A stretch of DNA of 60,439 nucleotides from Domibacillus indicus (GCF_023715895.1 NZ_JAMBOO010000025.1:1-60439), one strand, 5' to 3'; counted from the first letter of the stretch, positions 45,110 through 54,412 are shown. A program made the numbers and translations. Notes: a model not told the origin generated them from the sequence alone.

Positions 45110-45126
45110 ATTATAAAACGCTTTCA
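45110..45126 (-). promoter_or_regulatory. -10 box and cre site of the binding-protein operon
   Basis: TATAAT at 45110-45115 and an overlapping cre-like TGAAAGCGTTTTAT (45113-45126) on the minus strand. CcpA binding here would block initiation. Confidence 0.65.
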
Positions 45127-45141
45127 TAAATGCTTATATAA

Positions 45142-45174
45142 GAGAGATGCACAATTATTGTTAAAAATGTACAC
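45142..45174 (-). promoter_or_regulatory. Putative operator for the YesN-like regulator, site 1
   Basis: Minus strand TTGTGCAT-Y-TCTC with a second TGTAC about 20 nt further upstream. It ends exactly 26 nt before the -10 box, the same as at 50427-50458 before the permease genes. Confidence 0.6.
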
Positions 45175-45177
45175 CGA

Positions 45178-46785
45178 TTATTGTTTCAATAAGTCCGTTG
45201 GATTGACCCCGGTATGCTTTTTAAACATGGAGCTGAAGTAAGGGGTATTTTTATAGCCCACCTTTTCTGCAATTTCATAAATTAAATAATGGCCTTCTAA
45301 AATTAAATACTTGGCTTTTTCCATTCGAACATTATTTAAATACTGGTTAAATGATAACCCGGTCACTTTTTTAAAAATCTGGCTTAAATAATTGCGGGAA
45401 AGAAACACTTTTTCTGCCATCTGATTTAACGTCAGATTTTCATGATAATGGCTGTCAATGTATTCAATTACATAGTCAACGGTCTGCTTGTGGCGGACAT
45501 TTTCTTTTTCCTCTTGTTGAATGCGTGAAAGAATAAGGTCTATGGAAGCAAGAATCCAGCGCTGAAATTGTTCTTTCTGATGAACTTTTTCAATTTGGCG
45601 TGAGGCTGTCTGATGATCGACAATTTCTTCAAGATTTACGCCCTTATCATAAAGTGAATACGTTAAAATAACCCATAAATCCTTGCAAATTGTCTGCAGG
45701 TGGGATGGCAAGGAGTAAGTCCACTCTTGTTCATCCAACATAAATTTGTTTAGAATTCGGACCGCCTGATCTTTTCTTTCCTGCTTGACCGCGTCAGAAA
45801 GCTCCCGGTAAAATTGAACCGGCTTACGGAAAGCTGATTTTTGCGAGTTGAATTTCGACTGCTCACTTGCCGGTACATCTTCGTAGCGAATAATGGGCTG
45901 GGATAAAATTTTTGAAAGTGAGTAAATGGCTTCCTCTGTTGATATCGGTATTTCTTCCCAATTGGTTTTCACCTGTCCTATTCCGATTTTATACTTATAG
46001 TCTTCTTTTAAATGCATCAGCTCTATCAACTTCTCAGCTACATTTTGGGCAGCTTTCTGACAGACTTTGTTATCCGTTTGCACATCATAAGACAGCAGAA
46101 TGGCTGAATATATGTAATTAAGTTCAATCCATTCCACATTTTTTAAATACGGTAATGCATGATTCGAAAAAAAACAGCTGATATTTTCCTGAAGGCTGTC
46201 CCATTCAATAGCCTCATTATCTTTATCCAGCTTCAATACCAGCACCTGGTGTTTTTGTTTTTGCAAATAGTCGGTTTTTTGTTCCTTGCGGGCGACTTCC
46301 TGGTCTTCCATCCCCGTTACCAGCGACTTTAGCCATGTATTTGAAATTAAAGATTTATAATAGTTGATTTTTTGCTTTATTTCCTCCTGTCCGCTTTGTT
46401 TCATTCTTTCTTCTTCTAATCTTGTTGTTACTCTTTTTAATGCTTCTTCCATCGTTTGAATGGTAATGGGCTTGCTTAAATAATCTTGGACTTTCAGCCG
46501 AAGGGCCGTTCTTGCATATTCAAAATCAGAATAGCCGCTTAAAATAATAACACTGCCGGTATATTGATTTTCCCGTAAAGCCTGCATCATCTCCAAGTCA
46601 TTCATGACCGGCATGTAAATATCGGTTAATACGATATCCGGCTGCATGTCCATAATAATCTCAAACCCTGCTTTGCCGTCTGATGCCTCTCCTATACATT
46701 CAATACCCAGCTTTTCCCACGGAATGGCTTTTTTCATGCCCCGCAGTACACTTGGATCATCATCGACAATAATCGCTTTCCACAT
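45178..46785 (-). CDS. Response regulator, YesN/AraC type
   Basis: 535 residues, ATG 46785 after AAGGAGGGCC. Receiver domain (phospho-acceptor Asp in DIVLTDIYMP about 54; acidic pair VDDDP; Lys in SKPI), a middle region of unknown fold (about 140-420) and a C-terminal AraC double HTH (LNQMAEKVFLSRNYLSQIFKKVTG, NTPYFSSMFKKHTGVNPTDL). Partner of the kinase just upstream (13 nt). Expected to activate the ABC importer promoters on either side. Confidence 0.9.
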   Translation of the reverse strand: MWKAIIVDDDPSVLRGMKKAIPWEKLGIECIGEASDGKAGFEIIMDMQPDIVLTDIYMPVMNDLEMMQALRENQYTGSVIILSGYSDFEYARTALRLKVQDYLSKPITIQTMEEALKRVTTRLEEERMKQSGQEEIKQKINYYKSLISNTWLKSLVTGMEDQEVARKEQKTDYLQKQKHQVLVLKLDKDNEAIEWDSLQENISCFFSNHALPYLKNVEWIELNYIYSAILLSYDVQTDNKVCQKAAQNVAEKLIELMHLKEDYKYKIGIGQVKTNWEEIPISTEEAIYSLSKILSQPIIRYEDVPASEQSKFNSQKSAFRKPVQFYRELSDAVKQERKDQAVRILNKFMLDEQEWTYSLPSHLQTICKDLWVILTYSLYDKGVNLEEIVDHQTASRQIEKVHQKEQFQRWILASIDLILSRIQQEEKENVRHKQTVDYVIEYIDSHYHENLTLNQMAEKVFLSRNYLSQIFKKVTGLSFNQYLNNVRMEKAKYLILEGHYLIYEIAEKVGYKNTPYFSSMFKKHTGVNPTDLLKQ

Positions 46786-46798
46786 AAAAGGCCCTCCT

Positions 46799-48517
46799 TT
46801 ATTTATGCAGTTTCTTCGGAATTTTAACAAAAACGGTTGTTCCTTCACCGACCTGGCTTTCAATGGATATTGAACTATTTGCTCCAAAATGGGCAGAGAG
46901 TCGGTCCTGCACATTTTTAATGCCATATCCCCCATCTGCAGTTCTTTTATTTAGCATTTGGTCTTTAGAAAACCCTGTGCCGTTATCACGGATAATAATG
47001 TACATCATTTCCCCTACATCGTGCAGATTAATAGAAATCATCGCTTGCTGCTGTCCACGCAGACCATGAATAATTGCATTTTCGATAAACGGCTGCAAAG
47101 TCAGCTTGGGAATATAATAGTGCAGATATCTTTCTGGAATATAGATCTGATAGTTAAGCGCTCCTTCCAAACGAATTTGCTGAATTTGAATATAGGATTC
47201 TAAATGTACCAGTTCGTCCCTGAGAGGGATCAGTGCTTCACCTTTAGAAAGGCCGATTCGAAACATCCTTCCCATTAACTCCAGGACGCGGCTTATTTTC
47301 TCCTGTCCTTCTTCAATGGCCATCCAGTTCAACTGATCGAGCGTGTTGTATAAAAAGTGAGGATTGATATTTGCTTGAAGAGCGTCTAATTCTGCTTTTC
47401 TTTTCTGCTGATATTCTTGTTCTAAATCGCTGTATAGTCTTTTAATACGGTTGTTTAATTTATAATATCCACGAAAAAGCGTACCAAATTCATTCCGGTA
47501 ATCGTCTGGAAGCTTTGGTTCCCGTTCCTTTAAAGAAAAGTCATTCATGCTTTGAAGCAGTTGGTTAATAGGTTTTGTAAACTGCTTCGATAAATAATAG
47601 GTCAATATAACAATAAGTCCAATCGTAACCAAACTGATAAACAAGAGCAGCTGAGCCAGCTTGACACTTCCGCTAATAATCTCATTCCAGGGGGTTACTT
47701 CAATTAGAATCCAGTCTGAATTAGCTAATTTTGACCAAACAACAAACTTTTCTTCCTGTCTTGAGGAGCCATTTACATTTACATTTTCATCTTTGCTTAA
47801 TTCAGTAAAAGCATTTAAGTATTCGCTTACATTTCCAGCGCCATTGTACGCAATAATGCTATGACTCGAATCAATTAACAGACGATCGCGGCTATCCACT
47901 TCCCCATTCATTAACTTAAGGAAACGATCTGTTTTTGTGTTGACGACCACAATGCCTGCAGCCGTGCCGTTGCGTTTATATATTTTACGCGCAAAGCTGA
48001 TCACCGAAATGTTTCCCTGCGGAGATGAAATAATATGCTTCTTCAGCCAGGCAGAGTCTGCATTTTCCATTGGCTGAAGCCAGTCAATCGATTGGTAGTC
48101 CTTAAATGAAAAGTAGCGGATAGGCCCTTCTTGAACCCTCGCTGGAGGGGATTCAAGATATACATCGACTGTATCGACTACTGGGATACTAAACATTGTG
48201 TTGAAGAATGATGTATTAATTTCAGAAATAAGCTGATAAGATTCATATGAATCTTTTGTTCCCTGCAAATAATTTTGCAGGTCCTCATTCCGTGACAGTG
48301 CAATCGTCACCTGCTCAACAGACTGTTTTTGCATGCTGATTTGTTCATTAATTTTTCCAAGCAGGTTCTGCTGGTAAAAAGATGTGTTTTTTTGCATTTC
48401 AGCTACCGAAACCCTGTAACTGACCAAGACAAAGACTGTAAGCAACAACATTATTAAACTGGCAAATGCAAAGAAGAATACATTCCGTATTGGGTATTCT
48501 TTAAATGGATTTTTCAT
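46799..48517 (-). CDS. Sensor histidine kinase, YesM/LytS type
   Basis: 572 residues: N-terminal helix, extracellular Cache-like sensor (about 35-270), second membrane helix (LAQLLLFISLVTIGLIVILTY), HAMP, then the His-kinase domain with phospho-His in NPHFLYNTLDQLNW and an ATP-binding N box TLQPFIENAIIHG and DNGTG. Likely senses the imported sugar outside the cell. ATG after AAAGGGGGACG. Confidence 0.92.
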   Translation of the reverse strand: MKNPFKEYPIRNVFFFAFASLIMLLLTVFVLVSYRVSVAEMQKNTSFYQQNLLGKINEQISMQKQSVEQVTIALSRNEDLQNYLQGTKDSYESYQLISEINTSFFNTMFSIPVVDTVDVYLESPPARVQEGPIRYFSFKDYQSIDWLQPMENADSAWLKKHIISSPQGNISVISFARKIYKRNGTAAGIVVVNTKTDRFLKLMNGEVDSRDRLLIDSSHSIIAYNGAGNVSEYLNAFTELSKDENVNVNGSSRQEEKFVVWSKLANSDWILIEVTPWNEIISGSVKLAQLLLFISLVTIGLIVILTYYLSKQFTKPINQLLQSMNDFSLKEREPKLPDDYRNEFGTLFRGYYKLNNRIKRLYSDLEQEYQQKRKAELDALQANINPHFLYNTLDQLNWMAIEEGQEKISRVLELMGRMFRIGLSKGEALIPLRDELVHLESYIQIQQIRLEGALNYQIYIPERYLHYYIPKLTLQPFIENAIIHGLRGQQQAMISINLHDVGEMMYIIIRDNGTGFSKDQMLNKRTADGGYGIKNVQDRLSAHFGANSSISIESQVGEGTTVFVKIPKKLHK

Positions 48518-48551
48518 TGCGTCCCCCTTTCTCTATTTCTCAGAATAGCAG

Positions 48552-48576
48552 AAAAAAGGCTGACGCGTCAGCCTTT
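48552..48576 (-). terminator. Terminator overlapping the permease stop codon
   Basis: Perfect stem AAAGGCTGACG/CGTCAGCCTTT with T6 on the minus strand; the stop codon of the second permease is part of the stem. It would reduce read-through into the two-component genes. Confidence 0.85.
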
Positions 48577-49401
48577 CAAACCAGTACTTGCCGCTCCATC
48601 CACAATATGGCGCTGGGCAAAGAAGAAGATAATAATCGCTGGAATAACAGATACGAGTGACATAGCGAACAGCTGACCCCATGGGACAGTAGAGTTCGCA
48701 TCAACAAACATTTTCAATGCAAGGCCAACCGTATAATTTTCTACTGAATTCAAATAAATTAAATGGCCCAAAAAGTCATCCCAGTTCCAGAGAAAGCAAT
48801 AAATCGCTACTGTAACGAGAGGCGGTTTCATGAGTGGCAAAATAACACGCCAGTAAATGCCGAACCACGTACAGCCATCCATCTTTGCTGCTTCATCCAG
48901 CTCTTTCGGAATCCCTCTAATAAACTGTACAAGCAGGAAAATGAAAAACGAACCGCCAATTCCGCCTGCCAGTGAATGCGGAACGATAAACGGTAAATAC
49001 GTATCCACCCAGCCGAATGCGTTGAACATATCGTATTGTGGAACAAGTGTAATCTGGCTTGGCAGCATTAACGTACCCAGTACAATAGCAAACCAGAAAT
49101 TACGAAGCGGAAAGTCCAGGCGAGCAAACGCAAATGCGACTAAACTGCATGAAACAATCGTTGTGAATAATACACCTGCAATCAATTCAAAGGTGTTCAT
49201 AAAGAAGTGGCCAAACGAGTAACCAGGAATAGCATACCAGCCTTCCGTAAAGTTAGAAAACATCAGCTGGGATGGAAAAATACTCGCTGAATTCATTTCC
49301 TCATTAGACTTGAACGCTGCTCCCACCCACCATAGGATGGGATACACCATAAACAGGGAGACTACGGCTAGTGTAAGATGACTTATCCATTTTTTCTGCA
49401 T
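48568..49401 (-). CDS. Carbohydrate ABC permease, MalG/LplC type
   Basis: 277 residues, ATG 49401 (MQKKWISHLT) after GGTGGAAAGT. Six membrane helices and the EAA loop DEAAKMDGCTWFGIYWRVILPLMKPP without its last bases shown as a break. Pairs with the MalF-type permease whose stop lies 1 nt upstream. No cognate ATPase in the window. Confidence 0.9.
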   Translation of the reverse strand: MQKKWISHLTLAVVSLFMVYPILWWVGAAFKSNEEMNSASIFPSQLMFSNFTEGWYAIPGYSFGHFFMNTFELIAGVLFTTIVSCSLVAFAFARLDFPLRNFWFAIVLGTLMLPSQITLVPQYDMFNAFGWVDTYLPFIVPHSLAGGIGGSFFIFLLVQFIRGIPKELDEAAKMDGCTWFGIYWRVILPLMKPPLVTVAIYCFLWNWDDFLGHLIYLNSVENYTVGLALKMFVDANSTVPWGQLFAMSLVSVIPAIIIFFFAQRHIVDGAASTGLKG

Positions 49402-49402
49402 A

Positions 49403-50368
49403 TTACTTTCCACCTTTCGCTTCATAAAAGACCCATTTTTTCGATGATAAAAAGATTAAAGCAGTGAAAATGCCGATAATGACGAGAAGTACCCAAGCCA
49501 GAGCCGAAGCGTAACCCATTTGAAATCCTGCAAACGCCCGTTCATATAAATACAAAGCGAACATGTAAGTCGATTGAACAGGACCACCTTTTGTAATAAC
49601 AAAAGCCTGGGTAAACATTTGAAACGAACCAATAGTCTGAAGAACGAGGTTAAATAAAAGAACAGGTGATAATAAAGGCAGTGTAATGGAAAAGAATTGT
49701 CTTGCTTTTGAAGCACCGTCTACCGAAGCAGCTTCATATAATTCAGGTGATATTTGCTTTAATCCGGCTAAGAAAATGACCATTGAGGAGCCAAACTGCC
49801 AGACGACTAATAAAATAAGTGTGCCCAGTGCTGAGTCAGGATTTGAAATCCAGTTCGTTCCTTCGATTCCTAAAATGCCGAGAAGCTGGTTAATCAGTCC
49901 ATCCTGGCCAAATAGATTCCGCCATAAAATAGCCACAGCGACACTTGTGCCAATCAATGAAGGCAAATAAATCAATGTTGTGTAAATCGACATGAATTTT
50001 AATTTCTGATTTAAAAAGAGGGCCATCATTAAAGCGGTAATAAGCTTTAATGGAACGGAAATAACGACAAACAAAAGAGTAATGTACAGTGATTTATAAA
50101 ACATGGAATCACTGAAAAACATTTTGCTGTAATTGTCGAGGCCAACCCATTCAGGAGCTTCTAATAATGAGTAATTAGTAAAAGAAAAATAAAGAGACAG
50201 CAGCATTGGATATAATGTCAACAAGAAAAAGCCGATCAGCCACGGTGAGAGAAACAAATAGCCGGCTACTGGTGATTCCCACCGTTTCCTTCTATGTTTT
50301 TCTTTTGAAAACAACGAATTTTTTATAACCCCTTTTGTTTTGATTGCGCTTTCATTTGGCTGCTTCAT
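49403..50368 (-). CDS. Carbohydrate ABC permease, MalF/UgpA type
   Basis: 321 residues, ATG 50368 after TGGAGGGGGATTT. Basic N-terminus, six membrane helices (PVAGYLFLSPWLIGFFLLTL first) and the EAA loop YEAASVDGASKARQFFSITL. First gene of the importer transcript, with its own promoter and operator motif upstream. The longer reading frame to 50485 lacks a ribosome site. Confidence 0.9.
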   Translation of the reverse strand: MKQPNESAIKTKGVIKNSLFSKEKHRRKRWESPVAGYLFLSPWLIGFFLLTLYPMLLSLYFSFTNYSLLEAPEWVGLDNYSKMFFSDSMFYKSLYITLLFVVISVPLKLITALMMALFLNQKLKFMSIYTTLIYLPSLIGTSVAVAILWRNLFGQDGLINQLLGILGIEGTNWISNPDSALGTLILLVVWQFGSSMVIFLAGLKQISPELYEAASVDGASKARQFFSITLPLLSPVLLFNLVLQTIGSFQMFTQAFVITKGGPVQSTYMFALYLYERAFAGFQMGYASALAWVLLVIIGIFTALIFLSSKKWVFYEAKGGK

Positions 50369-50394
50369 AAATCCCCCTCCATCCCTTTTTTTAA

Positions 50395-50400
50395 AGTATA
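50395..50400 (-). promoter_or_regulatory. -10 box of the permease operon
   Basis: TATACT on the minus strand, 26 nt from the shared operator motif and about 27 nt before the permease ATG. No good -35, as expected for an activated promoter. Confidence 0.5.
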
Positions 50401-50426
50401 CGAAATCAAAGGGAATGAATATATGA

Positions 50427-50458
50427 GAGAAATGCACAATAACTATTAATTTTTCACA
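50427..50458 (-). promoter_or_regulatory. Putative operator for the YesN-like regulator, site 2
   Basis: Minus strand TTATTGTGCATTTCTC with a second TGTGA 20 nt upstream, matching the site before the binding-protein gene in sequence and in distance to the -10 box. Confidence 0.6.
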
Positions 50459-50530
50459 CAGTTTAAGTGAACTGCAAAAAGACACTGTGACTCTTTAACA
50501 GAGTGTTATACAGTGTTCTTTACATTTTCC

Positions 50531-50705
50531 TTATTCTATATGAATTCCGCTTTTTACCTGCTTCCAAATTTCCGCATAGACCTCTTTTAACGGAACGCTA
50601 AATTTAACAGCAATCGCTTTGCAGTCTTCATATTCTGGCGCGTGCTATACGATCTCGCCGTTCATCATTTACCGTAACAGGCCCCCAAGGTGTGTTTACC
50701 TTCAT
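50531..50705 (-). pseudogene. larC: larC 3' fragment
   Basis: Minus strand ATG (50703-50705) gives MKVNTPWGPVTVNDERRDRI; after a frameshift near 50645 the frame reads APEYEDCKAIAVKFSVPLKEVY to a TAA at 50531. This is the conserved C-terminus of LarC, the nickel-inserting protein for the lactate racemase cofactor. Only about 55 of 400 residues remain. Confidence 0.7.
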
Positions 50706-50770
50706 AAACTGCCGCTCCTTCTACAAATATTTTCTTGGTTCCACAAGCTCCTTCTGTAAATTATTTGAAA

Positions 50771-50804
50771 ACAAAAAGCCAAATCCGACGATGGATTTGG
50801 CTTT
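50771..50804 (-). terminator. Terminator of the GH3 gene
   Basis: Perfect 12-bp stem AAAGCCAAATCC/GGATTTGGCTTT with T run on the minus strand, about 95 nt after the stop. Confidence 0.85.
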
Positions 50805-50897
50805 CATGTTAACGACCATATGGTGTACTTTTGTTTTGCATGATTTTAGAGAAACTTATCGAGTCTACTGCTTAATATCGTTATTCATTTTCACTTC

Positions 50898-53111
50898 TTA
50901 TTTTAATGGAATTTTTCCAGCATGGGCAGGCAGGCCGGTTTCACCTGCATGATCCGGCTTACCAATCGCTTTTCCCTGGTTATAGGAAAGACCGAACCCA
51001 TACTTATACTTGTCTCCAGCTTTATTCACATATGCGTAATCAGGATATTCCTCCTCCGCAAAGCTAGGAACATCTCCCACCTCTTTGTTCACTGCATCCT
51101 CATTCGCAGGAATAGCGAACGGAAGCTTTCCTGTAGGGTTGAATTCTCCCCGGATTACATCCATTACGGCTTCTGTCTTCGTTCCATATGTGCTTAAAAC
51201 GGCTGCTGCATTAGGCTCAATTTTATCAATCAGCCAAGGACTAATGAAGTTTACGGCAGTAATAGTTGGAACCGTTTTTTGTATCTCAGCAATTTTTTCA
51301 ACATTAGCGATGCCGGTTTCTGGCCCCACTGAAATACGTGGATTATTGTCCCAGTTAGACTGCGCTGGTTTAACCCATACAAAAGCATGAGTTGCTTCTT
51401 CGAGGTTTTCCACAATGGTGATTGACTCATCATGTTTTTTAATGGCTGTTTTTAAATTTTTATTGGCAGCTTCAGCGTCTCCGCCAGTAAACATCTCAAC
51501 ATAAAGCTTTACTTTTTGAATTTTAGCATCCTTTAGTGGCAGGAGGTTCTTGTCATTACGCAGTAAAACAATAGACTTGTGATGTGCTTCATCTGCCAGC
51601 TTTTGTGCTTTAGGGTTGGCAACAGTATTAAGAGCATTTTGCGGGTCTACATATGGGTCTTCAAACAGGCCTAAATTCATCATTTCGGTTAACAGCAGAA
51701 CAACAGATTCGTCAATTTCCGCTTCTGTAAGTAAACCCTGCTCAACTGCAGTAATAATGGGTTGAGGATCAGAAGAACCAGAAATAATATCTGTGCCGGC
51801 TTGTATTGCTTTCGCTACCTTTTGTGCCGGCGTTAAACTTTCAGCTCCCCAGGCATTCGCTCCAACAGCCCCTGTGTCGGAGTTCACATAGCCTTTAAAG
51901 CCGAGATCATTCCGTAAAAAGTCCAAAATTCCCTTATTCAAAGCAAAGCCCACTTCTTCAAATTGCTGGGTCTCGCTATACCAAGGCAATCCTTGGTCAG
52001 CACTGGTGTTGCTTGGATATGCATAATAAGGCATGACGGATGCTGCATTCGCTTTGATAGCCGCCTTAAAAGGAGGGACGTGATACTTAAGAAGGCTTCC
52101 TTCGGTTGGATAAGGATTGAATTTCCCCTCTACGAAATGCGGATCCAGACCATTGTCTCGCGCACCGCCCCCTGGAAAATGCTTTACTGTGATAGACACA
52201 CTATCTTTGCCAAGCTCTTCTCCTTGGAAACCTGTAATCACGTTATAAATCATGTTTGATGCAAGAGCTGGATCTTCGCCAAAAGTATCTTCAATTCTTG
52301 CCCAAAGCGGGTCCGTGGCAATATCAGCTGTATACCCATAAACTTTCCGGATCCCAGCTGCCCGCCATTCCTTTGCAGCAATTTCGCCGAATTCCTTTAC
52401 TGCCTCTGCATCACGCGCTGCTGCAAAGCCAAGTGCGCCCGGCCAAAAAGTGTGCGCGCCTTTGCCGCCGTCATTATTTGTGTAGTCCGTGGAAGAATGA
52501 TTTCGTGGATTTGAAGTGACTACCACTGGGATTCCTAATCTTGATGCCTCTCCCAGCTCTTGGAGTTGATTGGTATACTTTGAAACCACCTCTACAGAAG
52601 GTGATTGGCGGTAAATAACATAACGCATGTTTTTCTCAACTATCATTTGGTCATCTGCTTTTACATATCTGCCATCTGCTGGATTTGCAATTGGAGTATG
52701 TGTATTAATTAATAGTAAGCCTGCTTTTTCAGCAAGTGTCATTTTGGAAACCAGATCGGCTACCCGTTGTTCAACTGGCTTTCTCCAATCTTCATAAGAA
52801 TCCAGGCTTCTGTCTCCATCCAAATCTCTGAACTGGTATCCTCCTGCAGAAAGAACTCCTTTTCTTGCTGCTTCAATTTCGGGCTGCCCAGTAGCAGGAT
52901 TGGCCAGCACACGGTACGTAGTTACATCTGCACCTGAGTTTCCAGGTGTCGTGTTTTCAGTTGGATCTACATACCCCAAGTCTTCACGACTATCAGCACT
53001 GACCTGCGGCGTTACGACCGGGGTTAATACCGATAATGTGAGCGTACTGGCTAGGACCGTTTTTCTTAGTTTCGAGGATTTCTTTTTTATTCTTGAAGAT
53101 ATTGAAGCCAT
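50898..53111 (-). CDS. Secreted family 3 glycoside hydrolase (beta-glucosidase-like)
   Basis: 737 residues: Sec signal peptide (basic start, TVLASTLTLSVLTPVVTPQVSA, cut near ADS; written here with its cleavage region only), the GH3 barrel (about 95-470) with EDTFGEDP, SVTVKHFPGG-like SITVKHFPGG, nucleophile Asp in GYVNSDTGAVG, and the second GH3 domain (IVLLRNDKNLLPL, TGKLPFAIP). Releases glucose or other sugars from oligosaccharides outside the cell. Preceded by an operator-like motif, a -10 box and a cre site. Own terminator. Confidence 0.88.
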   Translation of the reverse strand: MASISSRIKKKSSKLRKTVLASTLTLSVLTPVVTPQVSADSREDLGYVDPTENTTPGNSGADVTTYRVLANPATGQPEIEAARKGVLSAGGYQFRDLDGDRSLDSYEDWRKPVEQRVADLVSKMTLAEKAGLLLINTHTPIANPADGRYVKADDQMIVEKNMRYVIYRQSPSVEVVSKYTNQLQELGEASRLGIPVVVTSNPRNHSSTDYTNNDGGKGAHTFWPGALGFAAARDAEAVKEFGEIAAKEWRAAGIRKVYGYTADIATDPLWARIEDTFGEDPALASNMIYNVITGFQGEELGKDSVSITVKHFPGGGARDNGLDPHFVEGKFNPYPTEGSLLKYHVPPFKAAIKANAASVMPYYAYPSNTSADQGLPWYSETQQFEEVGFALNKGILDFLRNDLGFKGYVNSDTGAVGANAWGAESLTPAQKVAKAIQAGTDIISGSSDPQPIITAVEQGLLTEAEIDESVVLLLTEMMNLGLFEDPYVDPQNALNTVANPKAQKLADEAHHKSIVLLRNDKNLLPLKDAKIQKVKLYVEMFTGGDAEAANKNLKTAIKKHDESITIVENLEEATHAFVWVKPAQSNWDNNPRISVGPETGIANVEKIAEIQKTVPTITAVNFISPWLIDKIEPNAAAVLSTYGTKTEAVMDVIRGEFNPTGKLPFAIPANEDAVNKEVGDVPSFAEEEYPDYAYVNKAGDKYKYGFGLSYNQGKAIGKPDHAGETGLPAHAGKIPLK

Positions 53112-53212
53112 TTTTCCTTCCCCCTTTTCAATTAAACAGCTCTTTGAAAAAATGACGGATCAACAATCAAGTGCTACGCGTTATTACCTGTTACCGATAA
53201 GTTACCTCCTTT

Positions 53213-53226
53213 TTAAAGCGCTTTCA
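53213..53226 (-). promoter_or_regulatory. cre site of the GH3 gene
   Basis: Minus strand TGAAAGCGCTTTAA, a strong CcpA box, 9 nt downstream of the TATAAT at 53236-53241. Confidence 0.75.
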
Positions 53227-53269
53227 TTTTAAGTAATTATATTTAAAAGAATAATTGAAGGGTTAGTGG

Positions 53270-53300
53270 TTTTTTTTAGATCATTTTGTGATTTTTTTAT
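53270..53300 (-). promoter_or_regulatory. Putative YesN-type operator, GH3 promoter
   Basis: 31-bp motif, plus-strand reading TTTTTTTTAG-N7-TGTGATTTTTTTAT, also at 60006-60036. On the minus strand it is two TAAAAAAA boxes 21 bp apart, the geometry of AraC-type direct repeats. It lies 28 nt upstream of the -10 box. Confidence 0.65.
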
Positions 53301-53345
53301 CGCCTTACAGGCTAGAAGACTCCTTCAAATTGATTCAAAGATGAA
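53301..53345 (-). repeat. Repeat B, copy 4 (IS-end-like)
   Basis: Carries CAATTTGAAGGAGTCTTCT on the minus strand next to the GH3 operator. Confidence 0.6.
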
Positions 53346-53362
53346 TAGCCGGTAATGCAATA

Positions 53363-53414
53363 AATAAGAACGACTGGGTTCTCCTTTCAATAGGATTTGT
53401 CCAGCCGTTCTTAT
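53363..53414 (-). terminator. Terminator of the Gfo/Idh gene
   Basis: Long hairpin with AATAAGAACGGCTGG pairing with CCAGTCGTTCTTATT, directly at the stop codon. Confidence 0.8.
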
Positions 53415-54410
53415 TCAAACGATTTCTTTCTTATTTGTCTTAATGGACTTCAGACAGGCATCGATTACTTTTAAGTTTAAATAAGACTGTTTAAACTGAG
53501 CTTTTGTATCCCCATTCTTTTCAAGAATAGCAGCTGCAAATTGATCAATTTCTGTTTTGTATTGGTCAGCATAAAATCTCTCTGTTCGTGTAACTGAATC
53601 GTTTTCGATAATGACCAGCCCTTCGCCGCCGTGCCAGTCAGGGCGGAATGCGCGTGGAACAGTGATTTTTCCTTTTGTACCGATCACTTCATATTCGCTG
53701 CGCCTGAATGAGTGGAAGCCGGATTCAATGTATGCAGTGATTCCGTTGGGAAAAGTCATATGCGAAAGCTGGCTTGTATCGACACCGCTTACCGGATCTA
53801 TGACAGCATGAGTTTGTACGGTTTCCGGCTCTGCACCTAAAATTGTTCGAATCGAGTGAATGCCGTAGCACCCGACATCATATAAACTGCCGCCGCCCGT
53901 TTCTTTCTTCATTTTGATACTTCCGAAAGGCTGTTGGAGGAAAAACGTAAAAGCGGCACGCATATTTGTCACTTCACCAATTTCACCGGATGCAATAATT
54001 TCTTTTACCCTTGCATGCTGCGGGTGGACGGCATACATAAAACCCTCCATGAAGAAAGCATCATGTTTCAAGCAGGCTTCTTCCATCTCTTTTATTTCAG
54101 AGCTGTTTAATGCAGCCGGCTTTTCACAAAGAATATGCCTGCCTTTTTCTGCTGCTTTTATAACCCATTCTTTATGAAGATGGTTTGGCAGCGGGATGTA
54201 CACTGCATCAATCTCCGGATCACCCAGCAAATCTTCGTAACTTCCATATGATTTTGGAATGTCATTCTTCTGTGCAATTTCGCGTGCTTTTTCCTCGTTT
54301 CTGCTCGCAATGGCTGTAACTTCCGCAAGTGCTGCTCGTTTAAACGCAGGAATCAGCTCTTTTTGGGCGATGCCGGCTGTACTTAAAACACCAAAACGAA
54401 TTTTTTTCAA
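53415..54410 (-). CDS. Gfo/Idh/MocA-family oxidoreductase
   Basis: 331 residues, TTG start at 54410 chosen for the AAGGAGG 8 nt ahead. NAD(P) domain (RFGVLSTAGIAQKELIPAF), catalytic-lysine motif HILCEKPAALN, and second domain with GGGSLYDVGCYGIHSIRTIL. It resembles D-xylose/glucose-fructose type dehydrogenases. Last gene of the TRAP-kinase-regulator run, so likely handles the TRAP substrate or the sugar freed by GH3. Confidence 0.87.
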   Translation of the reverse strand: MKKIRFGVLSTAGIAQKELIPAFKRAALAEVTAIASRNEEKAREIAQKNDIPKSYGSYEDLLGDPEIDAVYIPLPNHLHKEWVIKAAEKGRHILCEKPAALNSSEIKEMEEACLKHDAFFMEGFMYAVHPQHARVKEIIASGEIGEVTNMRAAFTFFLQQPFGSIKMKKETGGGSLYDVGCYGIHSIRTILGAEPETVQTHAVIDPVSGVDTSQLSHMTFPNGITAYIESGFHSFRRSEYEVIGTKGKITVPRAFRPDWHGGEGLVIIENDSVTRTERFYADQYKTEIDQFAAAILEKNGDTKAQFKQSYLNLKVIDACLKSIKTNKKEIV

Positions 54411-54412
54411 CT

